From positions 62,001-126,000 of the forward strand of contig LSMY01000003.1 in assembly GCA_001641225.1 (NCBI GenBank): a stretch of DNA of 64,000 nucleotides, given 5' to 3'. The DNA is from Mycoplasma sp. Bg2 (GTDB lineage: Bacteria; Bacillota_I; Bacilli_A; Mycoplasmatales; Hepatoplasmataceae). Both the position numbers and the translations under genes were made by a program. Under the pieces are notes generated by a model. It had not been told where the DNA came from and did not search any database. It was given only the letters and a program-made list of their open reading frames with translations. Below are positions 44,467 through 54,368 of this stretch, one piece after another; position 1 is the first letter of the stretch, and each line of letters starts with the position of its first letter.

Positions 44467-45702
44467 ATGACCGAAAATTTACCTTATGATAAAAATGTAG
44501 TTACAAAAAAACAAGGAATTGCTAAAACTAAAGAATTTGCAGAAGTTAAATGAGCAGAAATTAATTCAATTTGCGCTCTTATTTTTATTTTTGGAAGAAG
44601 TGTTTTTGTTCCTAAAAAAATTCTTGGATCATTTGGTTTAGTTCTTATTTTTATTTTTGGTACAATTGCTTTTGTTCCTTATTATTTTTCTTATGGAGCA
44701 GCAACCATTTTATCTTTATATTTAATTTCTAGTTTTGTTTATGGTTCTATTTTTTATTCTTTTAGAAAATCAACTTTAACTGAGAATATAAAAGAAACTA
44801 ATTTGGGTAAGTTTGATATCTATTTTAGTTTCTTTATTATAATATTTGTTTTTACTGCTATGGTATATTTATTTATTCTTGCTTTTTTTATTATTGGAAT
44901 AGTAGTAAATTTCCCTCTTTTCCAAGATGATTTCTTTTTTGAAGGAACTGATTATGGAGCAGCCGGACATTCAATTGCAGAGTTAAATGCACAATTATTA
45001 GTGTGATGATATGTTGCTTTTATTTGCCTTAATTTCTCCTTATTTTATTTATTTCAAAATATTGTTAATACCCAAAAGACTTTTTATACATCGGTTTTTT
45101 TCTATTTCATCTTACTAATGATGTATGGGCACACTTTATATGTTCCTACATTTGATAAGTCATTTATTCTTGCAGAAGAATATTCATTTCTTGATAAGAA
45201 TTCTGATAATAATATTTTTGACTATTTCCGTGGTGTAGATTATGATACTCTTTTTCTAGCACCAAATATTAATTTCCCATTTGATACTTCATTTCATATG
45301 GAAGTAGATAGTATGTTAGCTGAAAAAGCCCATGGAAGAAGAGCCATTTTTATTGTTATGAATTTATTAGTTCCTCATTATTGAATTAATATCTATTGCG
45401 CAAATGCGATGAGATCTACATGTATGTTTGTTGATACTGCAAATCCATATCCAGCAACAGAGGGCGGGGTAAATGCTCCAAATTATATTTTTTGGGTTAA
45501 TCATCCAGATCTTAAAGCTGCAATTATAGATTTTAAAGGTGAAAATCATCCCTATGTTTATTCAAAATATAGTTTTGCCAATGCAAGAATTTGATCATTT
45601 AAAAATGATATTGCTTGAGTTTTAGCAATGTATTTATGGATAGCATATTTTGCTCTTTTTACAATCATGGGAAAAACTATTTCAAAAGCAAAAGCATGAT
45701 AA
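44467..45702 (+). CDS. Six-helix membrane protein M6, subfamily B, with poly-T promoter
   Basis: A 411-aa intact member with a slightly longer N-terminus (MTENLPYDKNVVTKKQGIAKTKEF). It has YGSIFYSFRKSTLTENIKETNLGKFDIYFS after helix 2 and FQNIVNTQKTFYTSVFFYFILLMMYGHTLY for helix 5. A long outer loop carries AIFIVMNLLVPHYWINIYCANAMRST, and the last helix is LAMYLWIAYFALFTIMGKTIS. The last codon before TAA is a TGA-encoded Trp. An alternative ATG at 44459 overlaps the -10 box and gives only about 13 codons, so 44467 is chosen. Confidence 0.74.
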
Positions 45703-45829
45703 ATTCTAAATATTATGATTGAACATTATAAGGAAGATTTTTATAAATTTTATTTAGTTGAAATATTATTTTAGTTTAGTCAGCTTCATAATTACTTGGA
45801 TTTTCTTTTGCAATTTAAATATTAATGTA

Positions 45830-46418
45830 ATGAGTTTAATTATAAAGAAACAAGATATTTCTAAAGTTAATGAATTTGTAAATATAAAATTAGCTAATAT
45901 TACTTCTGCTTCACCTTTTTTAACAAAAGTATTTTAATTTCAAAAAACTTTTGGGGCTTTTTTTGGTGCTATTATTTATTTCAGATCATTGCCTGTTGTT
46001 CCTTATTATTTTTTTGCTCCATATTTATTAAGAATTAAAAAAGAAGATCAGAAATATTTTTCTGCAATTATGATTTTATCAACTCCTCATTATTGAATTA
46101 ATATTTATAGTTCAAAGGTCATGAAAGTAGCTTCTTTATCAACTTGGGAAGTTGATCCGCAAATTATTTCTCATTTCTTCTTGAAGAATATCTTAAGTTT
46201 ACTGAAACAATTAACAATTTTGAATTAATAATGAATATGTATATGTTTATTCTTCTTATAGTTTTGATAATGCTAATATTCGATCATTTCATAATGAGGT
46301 GAGATGAACTTTAGCAATGTATCTATGAATGGTTTATTTTGTTATTTTTTATTTTATGGGGACAACAATTTCAATAATTAATAAAAATAATTTTAACTTT
46401 TTTATTATTGAAATTTAA
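45830..46418 (+). pseudogene. Decayed membrane-protein copy M7, subfamily B
   Basis: The N-terminus MSLIIKKQDISKVNEFVNIKLANITSAS is recognisable, then a stop at 45937-45939. Remnants follow in changing frames: VPYYFFAPYLL (helix 1-2 boundary), MILSTPHYWINIYSSKVMKVAS (outer-loop motif) and SFHNEVRWTLAMYLWMVYFVIFYFMGTTIS (last helix). The middle, helices 2-5, is deleted. At under 600 bases it is half the size of its neighbours. Confidence 0.85.
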
Positions 46419-46445
46419 ATTCTTGCTAAGATTAGTTTTATTTAA

Positions 46446-46451
46446 TATAAT
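46446..46451 (+). promoter_or_regulatory. -10 box of M8
   Basis: TATAAT within TTTAATATAATTTA, a string also found upstream of M4 (41733) and nearly upstream of M9 (47692). Fourteen bases separate it from ATG 46466. Confidence 0.6.
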
Positions 46452-46465
46452 TTAGTTATCTAATT

Positions 46466-47644
46466 ATGAATGCAACTATCAAAAAACAAGGAATTTCAAA
46501 AGTCGAACAATTTATAGATGTAAAATGAGCGAATGTTACTTCAATTTTTGCTTTAATTTTTATTTTTGGAAAAAGTGTTTTAATACCCAAAAAAATCTTA
46601 GGATCTTTTTCAATAGCAATTATTGTTGCTATTGGTTCATTAGTGATGGTCCCCTATTATTTTTCATATGGGGCGACAATTAATTTAAGTCTTTTTTTAA
46701 TTTCTAGTTTTGTTTATGGTTCTATTTTTTATTCTTTTCGAAGATCAACTTTATTTGATAATTTGAGAGAAACAAATTTAAGCAAAATTGCTATTTATTT
46801 TAGTATTTTTGTAGTAATGGCTATTTTTACAGCATTTATTTATCTATTTATTATTTCTTCTTTTATAATTGGACTAGCAATAAACACAAATTTATTTATG
46901 ACTGATTGATTTTTTAGAAATTATAATTTTGGATCAGGTGGATATTGAATTGGCGGTTTAAATGCACAACTAATGATATGATGATTTGTTGCCTTTATCT
47001 GTTTAAATTTTTCATTATTTTACTTATTTCAAAATATTGCTAATAGTCAAAAAACATTCTATTTATTTGTTTTTTTCTATTTAATTTTATTAATGCTATA
47101 TGGTAATTCTATAAATACACCTTATCTTGGTTATTCATTTTCAATAGTTGAGAAGTATCCCATTTTAGCAAAAGTTGATAATTTTGATATTATTTATAAT
47201 TATTACTTTTATAAAGATTTACTTTTAATTCCAAATTATGATTATCCATTTGATGTTTCCTTTCATATTACAATCTCAGATATGATTCAAGCAAAATTTG
47301 AAAATGGGCATTATTTAACAGCGATTATAAGTTTGCTAACCCCTCATTATTGAATTAATATTTATAGTGCAAATATAATGAAAGCAACCTGCTTGAGAAA
47401 AGAAATATTTGATCCTATAGTAACCTTGGAATCATGTCCAGAATCTTGAACTGGAATTACTAATTATATTAATGATTTTAAGCTTCCTTATCTATGCCCT
47501 ATTTATAACTTTAAACATGCTAAAATTTGATCATTACAAAATGAAATTGGTTGAGTATTGGGAATGTATTTATGGATGGCATATTTTATTTTTTTCTATT
47601 TTATCGGAATGTGTTTTTCTAAATTAAATTGTTATAAAAAATAA
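46466..47644 (+). CDS. Six-helix membrane protein M8, subfamily B
   Basis: A 392-aa intact member. It starts MNATIKKQGISKVEQFIDVKWANVTS. It has YGSIFYSFRRSTLFDNLRETNLSKIAIYFS, FQNIANSQKTFYLFVFFYLILLMLYGNS, outer-loop ENGHYLTAIISLLTPHYWINIYSANIMKATC and final helix WVLGMYLWMAYFIFFYFIGMC. It is most like M9, from which it differs mainly between helix 5 and the PHYWIN motif and between that motif and the last helix. Confidence 0.72.
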
Positions 47645-47716
47645 TTTTTTGAAATTAAAATAATCTTATTTATTTTTTTGTTTAAATTTATTTAATATAA
47701 TTAAATTGATAGTATT

Positions 47717-48925
47717 ATGAGTTTAATTATAAAAAGATGTGGGATTGCTAAAACAAAAGAATTCATTGATGTAGAATGAGCAAATATTACTTCTATTTTT
47801 GCTTTAATTTTTATTTTTGGAAAAAGTGTTTTGATTCCTAAAAAGATTTTAGGCTCACTTCTTATTGTGTTAATTTTTACTATTGGGTCACTAGCAATTG
47901 TCCCATATTATTTTTCTTATGCAGCAACAACAAATTTAAGTTTATTTCTAATTTCTAGTTTTATTTATGGTTCAATTTTTTATTCATTTAGAAAATCAAC
48001 TTTATTTGATAATATAAACGAAACAAATTTAAGTAAATTTGATATTTATTTAAGTATTTTTGCAATTATGTTTATTTTTACTGCTTTCGCCTATTTATTT
48101 ATTATTTCTTTTTTTATTATCGGGCTAGTAGTGGACTCAAATTTGTTCATGACTGATTGATTTTTTGAAAATAGCGATTATGGACTTGGCGGATATGCAA
48201 TTAAGGGCCTAAATGTCCAGTTAATTGTTTGATGATATATTGCTTTTATTAGTTTAAATTTTTCATTATTTTATTTATTTCAAAATATTGCAAAAAATCA
48301 AAAAACTTTCTATTTATTTGTATTTTTCTATTTCTTTATAATTATGATTTATGGGAATGCATTAATTGCTCCCTCTCTTGATCAAATATATGTATTAACA
48401 GAAAAATATTCATTTTTAAATGGGGATTCAACAAATAATCTTTATCAATATGTGGGGGGATTTAGATATGATTATATTCTCTTAATTCCAAATAAGGATT
48501 ATCCTATTGATGCTTCATTTTATATTGAAGTTCGGTCTGATTTACTAGTTGCAAAATTTAAAAAAGGAAATTACTTTGTTGCATTTATGACTTTGTTAAC
48601 TCCATATTATTGAATTAATTTTTATAGTGCAGATATGATGAAAGCAACATGTCTGTCCATTGGTAATTTTAATCCAAAAACTACTAGTATTTTTCCTGGA
48701 GGAGAAGGACAGCCAATATGAGATAGCATTGCGACTGCAATTAATGATTATGGGTTAAAAGAACATACTTATTTATATGCACCTTATGGTTTTAAAAATG
48801 CAAAAATATGATCATTGCAAAATGATATTGGCTGAATTTTGGGAATGTATCTTTGGACAGCTTATTTTGTGTTTTTTTATTTTGTAGGAAGATGTATTTC
48901 AAAATTTGTTTACTATAAAAATTAA
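47717..48925 (+). CDS. Six-helix membrane protein M9, subfamily B
   Basis: A 402-aa member, the last of the tandem set. It starts MSLIIKRCGIAKTKEFIDVEWANITS. It shows YGSIFYSFRKSTLFDNINETNLSKFDIYLS, FQNIAKNQKTFYLFVFFYF and outer-loop KKGNYFVAFMTLLTPYYWINFYSADMMKATC, where the usual PHYWIN reads PYYWIN. The last helix region is WILGMYLWTAYFVFFYFVGRC. -10 box TATAAT at 47696-47701 precedes the ATG by 15 bases. Confidence 0.72.
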
Positions 48926-48941
48926 TCAATAATAATTACTA

Positions 48942-48993
48942 TATAATAATATAGACGACAAAACTATCGTTATACTAAGGAGATATACACATC
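48942..48993 (+). promoter_or_regulatory. Promoter and strong ribosome-binding site of rpmE
   Basis: TATAAT (48942-48947) is followed by a leader of about 40 bases containing AAGGAGAT (48977-48984) before ATG 48994. It is the strongest Shine-Dalgarno match in the window. Confidence 0.72.
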
Positions 48994-49212
48994 ATGAAAA
49001 AGGATTTACATCCCAAACTACATACAATTGAAGTTACTTGTACTACATGTGGAAATAAATTTGAAATAGAAACAATTTTAGACGAACTAAAAGTTGATAC
49101 TTGCTCAAATTGTCATCCATTTTACACAGGTAAAATGTCTTCTGCTTCAGCAGCAGGAAGAATTGAAAAATTCAATAAAAAATATGAGTCTACACTCAAA
49201 GATAAAAAATAA
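48994..49212 (+). CDS. rpmE: Ribosomal protein bL31, zinc-binding type
   Basis: Component of the large subunit at the intersubunit bridge. It is 72 aa. It has paired cysteines CTTC (residues 16 and 19) and CSNC (37 and 40) of the zinc-binding C+ form, then HPFYTGKMSSASAAGRIEKFNKKY, typical of the family. Followed by a terminator; prfA is next, as in Bacillus. Confidence 0.95.
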   Translation: MKKDLHPKLHTIEVTCTTCGNKFEIETILDELKVDTCSNCHPFYTGKMSSASAAGRIEKFNKKYESTLKDKK

Positions 49213-49235
49213 TCTCCGACCACAATATTTGCGCA

Positions 49236-49263
49236 AAAAAACACCTGAAAAGGTGTTTTTTAT
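49236..49263 (+). terminator. Terminator after rpmE
   Basis: AAAAAACACCT and AGGTGTTTTTT pair around a GAAA tetraloop. Confidence 0.94.
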
Positions 49264-49285
49264 TTTATTAGTAAATTTTAATAGT

Positions 49286-49291
49286 TATAAT
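49286..49291 (+). promoter_or_regulatory. -10 box of the prfA-upp operon
   Basis: TATAAT with eight bases before ATG 49300, a near-leaderless arrangement. Confidence 0.65.
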
Positions 49292-49299
49292 TAAATATA

Positions 49300-50376
49300 A
49301 TGGAAAAAAATATTGAAGATCGATTATCAAAAATGCTCAAAGACTTTGAGGAAATGTCAGTGTCCTTAACTGACCCAAATGTTTTAAATAACATTAAGGA
49401 ATTTACTCTTTTAAACAAAAAAATTAAAGGATTAGAGCAAAAAGTTGAACTTTATAAAAGATATCTAGATTTAAAACAAGAAATAGCAGATGCAACTACA
49501 ATGTTGCAAGAAGAAACTGACCATGAAATGATTGTGGACCTAAAACTTATTTTGCATCAAAGTAAAAAGGATCTTAAATGAGTAGATGAAGAAATTTTAG
49601 ATTTAATGGTAAATAAAGATCCTCTTGATGAACATGACGCAATTGTTGAAATTCAAGGTGCCGCTGGTGGTGATGAAGCAAAAATCTTTGCTGGTGATTT
49701 ATATCGAATGTATGTGAAGTATGCAGCAAAGATGGAATGAACAATTGAAATCATTGATTCTGAAGAATCAAATCAAGGCGGATTTGCCTTTGTTTCTTTT
49801 TCAGTCAATGGGACTGATGTTTATGGACATTTAAAATTTGAGTCTGGAGTTCATCGTGTTCAAAGAGTTCCCCTTACTGAAAGTTTAGGAAGAGTACATA
49901 CCTCAACTGCAACAGTTGTTGTGACTCCGCAATTAGATGACGATTCAAAAGAAATAGAAGTACTTCCTTCAGATTTACGAATTGATACTTATCGTGCTTC
50001 TGGTGCTGGTGGTCAACATATTAATAAAACTGATTCAGCAGTAAGAATTACTCATATTCCAACTGGAACAGTGGCTCAATCACAAGATGGAAGAAGCCAA
50101 CATGATAATAAAGATAAAGCAATGAAAACTTTACTTTCAAAATTATATGATCAAAAATTGCAAGAAGAAGCAAAAGAAAAAAATGAAATTAAATCTTCTA
50201 TTGTGGGAACAGGAGATCGTTCTGAAAAAATTAGAACTTATAATTATCCGCAAAATAGAATTACTGATCACCGTGTTGGTCTTACACTTAAAAAACTTGA
50301 TCGGGTAATGGATGGTGGCCTTGCTGAAATGATTGATGTTATTATTGCAACAAATAAGGGAGAAAATAATGAATAA
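49300..50376 (+). CDS. prfA: Peptide chain release factor 1
   Basis: Releases peptides at UAA and UAG. It is 358 aa, full length. The helical N-terminal domain is followed by [47 protein letters not shown], and the catalytic GGQ at 237-239 in [20 protein letters not shown]1 alone suffices in an organism that reads UGA as Trp. It opens a tightly packed operon; prmC, whose product methylates this GGQ glutamine, overlaps its end by eight bases. Confidence 0.97.
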
Positions 50377-51211
50377 ATCATTGGAAACATATTTTTTTAA
50401 AGACTTGTTAAAAAAAGAAGATAAGAAATTGCAACCAGCAATTAAAGATTTTTATATTAAAAAAAATAGTTTGACAAAAGCTTATTTTTTGCAAAATGTA
50501 GATACATTAAAACTCACTACTAAACAATTTAAATATTATAAAGAAATTGGAGAAAAGGTTTTAGCAGGAAAAGATGTTACCTTTGATATTGGGCACAGAT
50601 TTTTTTATAATGTTGAAATTGACATTAATAAAAAAGTATTTATTCCTCAACCAGATTCAGAACTACTTGTTGAAAAAGTTCTTGCTGATTATAAAAAAGG
50701 TGAAGGACTTGAAATTGGTTCTGGAACGGGAGCAATTTGTATTGCTATTGCAAAAAATTCAAAAATAATTTTTGATGCAATTGATATTAATTTGAATGCA
50801 ATAAAAATTTCCAAAAGAAATGCTTTTAATAATGAAACTGGGAAAAGAATTCATTTCATTCGTAAATCTTTTGTAAGCCTGCCAATTAAAGAATATGACT
50901 TTATTGTTTCGAACCCTCCTTATATTAAAAAAGGTGATGCTAGTGTTAGTAATTGAGTAAAAGAGCATCAGCCTAAAAAAGCACTTTATTCTAAAAAAAA
51001 TGGATTAGCTTTTATCGAATCAATTTTAGAAAAAGGAAATAATTTTTTAAAACCACAAGGGAAAATTTATTTAGAATTTGGATTTGAACAAAAAAGTGCA
51101 GTAGAACTGCTAGTTAAGAAATATTATAAAAAATATACTTTCTATAAAGATTTAAATGATAACTGAAGAGTGGTCGTGATTGAAATTGACAAACAAGAAA
51201 AAAATAATTAA
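50369..51211 (+). CDS. prmC: Release factor glutamine methyltransferase
   Basis: Methylates the GGQ glutamine of RF1, encoded just upstream. It is 280 aa. It has an N-terminal helical domain, then [14 protein letters not shown] (equivalent of IPRPETE), SAM motif [16 protein letters not shown] and the substrate motif [10 protein letters not shown]. The ATG at 50369 inside prfA was chosen over an earlier one at 50333 because it follows AAGGGAGA (50356-50363) and gives the usual N-terminus. The end overlaps the next gene by 32 bases. One of two TGA codons, in NWVKEH, is near the NPPY motif. Confidence 0.93.
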
Positions 51212-51740
51212 TGCTTTAAAAAATAATGAAATAGTTGCTATCCCAACCGATACTGTTTTTGGACTTTTTATTAAGATTTCTCAAGAGAATATGGTTGTTT
51301 TAAATTTATTTAAAAAAAGAGATAAAGATCAGCCATTACAAGTGATGTTTCCCAGCATTGAGGCAGCATTATCTGCAATTGAAGTAAATGAGTTTCAAGA
51401 ATCAATTTTAAGGGAAGAATTACCCGGTAATAAATCAATTGTTGTTCCAGCAAATGAAGATTTTGCTAAAAAATATTTGCATAATCAAGCAACAATTTCT
51501 TTAAGAATTCCTTCTAAAGTAGATGCAAGAACTTTGGTAGAAATTTTAGAAACTGTTGGTCCTTGTTTTGCAACAAGCACAAATCAACATGGTAAAGATA
51601 TGTTAAATGACTACAATGCAGTAATAGCATATTTTCCAGATATTTTAGTTTTAAAAGGAACACCAGGTTTAACAGTTGCTTCGACAATTGTTAAACTTAA
51701 TACAGACAGTATTGAAATTTTAAGAGGAGGAAAAAAATAA
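51180..51740 (+). CDS. tsaC: Threonylcarbamoyl-AMP synthase (TsaC/Sua5/YwlC)
   Basis: Makes threonylcarbamoyl-AMP for the t6A modification of ANN-decoding tRNAs. It is 186 aa from a TTG at 51180 (a second TTG is at 51186), and no in-frame ATG lies before the conserved core. It has the YrdC-domain start [27 protein letters not shown] (KxR substrate-binding motif) and [16 protein letters not shown]. The short form lacks the C-terminal Sua5 extension. It overlaps prmC by 32 bases and its stop shares a base with glyA (TAATG). Bacillus has ywlC in the same neighbourhood. Confidence 0.9.
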   Translation: MKLTNKKKIINALKNNEIVAIPTDTVFGLFIKISQENMVVLNLFKKRDKDQPLQVMFPSIEAALSAIEVNEFQESILREELPGNKSIVVPANEDFAKKYLHNQATISLRIPSKVDARTLVEILETVGPCFATSTNQHGKDMLNDYNAVIAYFPDILVLKGTPGLTVASTIVKLNTDSIEILRGGKK

Positions 51741-52948
51741 TGAAAAATGATCAAGTAATTGGAGATCTAATTAAATTAGAAGAAAAAAGACAAGCAGAGT
51801 ATGTCGAACTTATTGCTTCAGAAAACTTTTGTTCAGATGATGTTAGAGAAGCAGTTGGCTCTGTTTTGACAAATAAATATGCAGAGGGTTACCCCTTTGC
51901 AAGGTATTATGGTGGATGTAATATTATTGATCAAGTTGAGGAACTTGCAATTGAAAGATTAAAAGCAATTTTTCATGCTAACTTTGCAAATGTGCAACCG
52001 CATTCAGGTTCACAAGCAAACATGGCTGCTTATTTAGCAATAATTAAACCAGGAGATAAAATTTTAGGAATGTCTTTAACTTCTGGTGGGCATCTTACCC
52101 ATGGATTTAAAGTTTCTGCTACTGGTCAAATTTTTAAATCACAAGCTTACGAAGTAAGCCCAATTACAAATAGATTAGATTATGAAATGATTAGAAAACA
52201 AGCTTTAGAATTTAGACCAAAACTAATTATTTGTGGAGCAAGTGCTTATTCAAGAATTATTGATTGAAAAGCATTCAAAACAATTGCAGATGAAATTGAT
52301 GCTTATGTTGTTGCTGATGTTGCTCATATTGCCGGTTTAATAGTTGCTGGTTTACATCCAAATCCACTTGATTTTGGTATAGACATTGTAACCTCAACAA
52401 CCCATAAAACACTACGTGGTCCAAGGGGAGGAATCATTTTAACAAATGATCCTGAAATTGCTAAAAAAATTAATAAAGCAGTTTTTCCAGGAACGCAAGG
52501 TGGGCCATTAGAACATGTAATTGCTGGAAAAGCAATTGCCTTTAAAGAAGCGGCTTCTCCAGAATATAAAAGTTATATTCAAGATGTAGTTGCTAATGCC
52601 AAAATTATGGCAAAAACCTTTAAAGATAATGGAGCAACCATTATTACTGGGGGAACAGATAATCACCTTTTTATGATTAACGTTGTAAAAACTTATAATA
52701 TTACGGGAAAACAAGCAGAAGATTTACTTTTTGAAGCTCATATTGTTGTAAATAAAAATACAATTCCTTATGAAACTCTTTCTCCAACTATTACTAGTGG
52801 AATTAGAATTGGAACTCCTGCAATGACAACTCATGGCTTCAAAGCTAAAGACTTTATTAAATTAGCAAATATTATTGATGAAATTCTTAAAAAAAATGAT
52901 TTAGAATTTGCTAAAGCAAAAAGTGCTGAAGTGAAAGGAATGATGTAA
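51740..52948 (+). CDS. glyA: Serine hydroxymethyltransferase
   Basis: PLP enzyme converting serine and tetrahydrofolate to glycine and 5,10-methylene-THF, the one-carbon source for thymidylate. It is 402 aa, full length. It has [30 protein letters not shown] at the N-terminus, [21 protein letters not shown] and the PLP lysine in [14 protein letters not shown] (Lys223). One TGA is Trp. It starts on the last base of tsaC, and upp begins two bases after its stop. Confidence 0.97.
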
Positions 52949-52950
52949 AT

Positions 52951-53598
52951 ATGGAAAATGATGTAAATATTAAAAATGTAGTTGTTTTAAAACATCCTTT
53001 AATTCAACATAAATTAACCCATATTAGAAAAAAAGAAACTACCTCAAAAGAATTTAAAGAATTCTTAAATGAAATTTCAACTTTAATGGCTTATGAAGTT
53101 TTTAAAGATATTAAACTTGAACCAATTGAAATTGAAACGCCTCTTAAAAAAACCACCGGTTATAATTTGGCCGAAAACGTTAATTTCTATCCAATCCTTA
53201 GAGCAGGGATTGGAATGGTTGATGGATTTAGCAGTGTTGTCCCCTCAGCAAGAATTGGGCATATTGGAATGTACCGTGATGAAAAAACATTAACTCCAGT
53301 TCAATATCTTTTTAAATATCCAAAAGATACTGAAAAAGATACATTCAATATTATTATTGATCCAATGATTGCTACAGGGAATTCTGCTTTAGCTGCAATT
53401 GAAATTTTAAAAGACCAAGGAATTATTAATTTAACTTTTGTTGCTCTTTTAGGATCTAAAGAAGGTGTAGCAAAAATTGCCAAAAAACATCCTGACGTTA
53501 AACTTTATCTTGCGGCAATTGACCCTGACTTAAATGAAAAAGGTTATATTGTTCCTGGACTTGGAGATGCCGGAGATAGAATTTTTGGAACAAAATAA
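52951..53598 (+). CDS. upp: Uracil phosphoribosyltransferase
   Basis: Makes UMP from uracil and PRPP. It is 215 aa, slightly longer than the usual 208. It has KHPLIQHKLTHIRKKETTSKEF at the N-terminus, PILRAGIGMVDG, YRDEKTLTPVQY, the PRPP loop IIIDPMIATGNSA, and C-terminal YIVPGLGDAGDRIFGT. The order glyA-upp-atpI-atpB is the same as in Bacillus. Confidence 0.97.
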   Translation: MENDVNIKNVVVLKHPLIQHKLTHIRKKETTSKEFKEFLNEISTLMAYEVFKDIKLEPIEIETPLKKTTGYNLAENVNFYPILRAGIGMVDGFSSVVPSARIGHIGMYRDEKTLTPVQYLFKYPKDTEKDTFNIIIDPMIATGNSALAAIEILKDQGIINLTFVALLGSKEGVAKIAKKHPDVKLYLAAIDPDLNEKGYIVPGLGDAGDRIFGTK

Positions 53599-54034
53599 AA
53601 GTTCATCTAAAATATTAGAAAAAAAAATAATGATAATTGTTTTTTGCTTATCATTATTTTTGATTGTTGTAGGTTGCTTATGTGCGATTAGTGAAGCATC
53701 CAGACCAACAACTTGGGGCATTCTTTTGGGATTATCATTTGCCTGATTTTCATTTTTTATTGTCTGATTATTTCTTATTTATGATTCAAAATTAAAATTA
53801 AAGATTTCAGTATTTGCAGGAATAGTATTATGACTTGTGCGACTATTTCTTTTATTGGTTCTTCTTCTAGTAATTGTTTTTGCATTTATTATTAATTATT
53901 CTTATTCAACAAGTTATATACTGCAAATTTTGCTTTCAGCATTAATTGCTTATTCTATTTCTATGTTTACAGTTTTTATTTTTGGAATTGAAGAAATAAT
54001 TTTTAATTATAAACATAAAAAAAATATTATTTAA
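53567..54034 (+). CDS. atpI: AtpI-like small membrane protein upstream of the ATP synthase genes
   Basis: A 155-aa protein if started at ATG 53567 inside upp. A TTG at 53585 and an ATG at 53630 are alternatives; the TTG follows GGAGAT at 53571, which could act as its ribosome-binding site. After a short polar N-terminus come four hydrophobic helices: IMIIVFCLSLFLIVVG, a Trp-containing second, VLWLVRLFLLLVLLLVIVFAF, and SALIAYSISMFTVFIFG. Sequence similarity to AtpI is weak by eye. The call rests on topology, size and its position between upp and atpB. AtpI aids c-ring assembly or ion supply elsewhere. Confidence 0.6.
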
Positions 54035-54368
54035 TGGTTTAATTTTTACCAATAGAAATATATTTTGCTTTAAGAAGTAGTAAATGTTGTCAATATAGCT
54101 TAAGCAAATATTTATTTAGATTAGAATTATTATTGATTATTCTTTAAATTAATTTAATTAATGCTATTAAAATTATTGGTTTAAAGTAATGCTAAAATAG
54201 ATGGATAAAAAATATTTAAAAAATATGTAATTTATTAAGAAAAATCTAATGTTCCTACATTTAAGATTTTCTTTTTTATATTTTTCATTTAAACTAAAAA
54301 AGGTAAAATTAGATTAATTAGGACTAATTTTTGAGAAATTATTATTAATTGAAAAAAAGGAAAAACCG
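54035..54368 (+). other. Non-coding gap between the atpI-like gene and atpB
   Basis: This is the longest stretch without a gene (334 bases). It holds a terminator-like hairpin (54237-54277), a -10-like TAAAAT at 54304-54309 downstream of it, and AAAGGAA at 54357 as ribosome-binding site for atpB. Upstream of the hairpin it is AT-rich, with another TAAAAT at 54193-54198 and no reading frame I trust. The second -10 after the hairpin suggests a separate promoter for the ATP synthase operon. Confidence 0.5.
54237..54277 (+). terminator. Terminator-like hairpin upstream of atpB
   Basis: AAGAAAAATCTAATG (from 54237) pairs, with small mismatches, with CATTTAAGATTTTCTT (from 54258), and six Ts follow. 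It could end the prfA-upp-atpI transcript or attenuate entry into the atp operon. Confidence 0.65.

Noticed and set aside
44459..44500. ATG at 44459 as the start of M6
   Set aside because: It lies within the -10 box and opens a different frame that ends after about 13 codons.
37546..48925. CRISPR array or insertion-sequence cluster suggested by repetition
   Set aside because: The repeat unit is a 1.1-1.2 kb coding gene with diverging sequence, with no short direct repeats and spacers and no transposase or terminal inverted repeats.
50333..50368. Upstream ATG (50333) as prmC start
   Set aside because: It adds twelve residues deep inside prfA without a ribosome-binding site; ATG 50369 has AAGGGAGA in front and gives the expected N-terminus.
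53930..54034. atpB-like sequence in the AtpI-like gene
   Set aside because: Only general hydrophobicity is shared. The subunit a Arg motif occurs once, in the gene starting at 54369.
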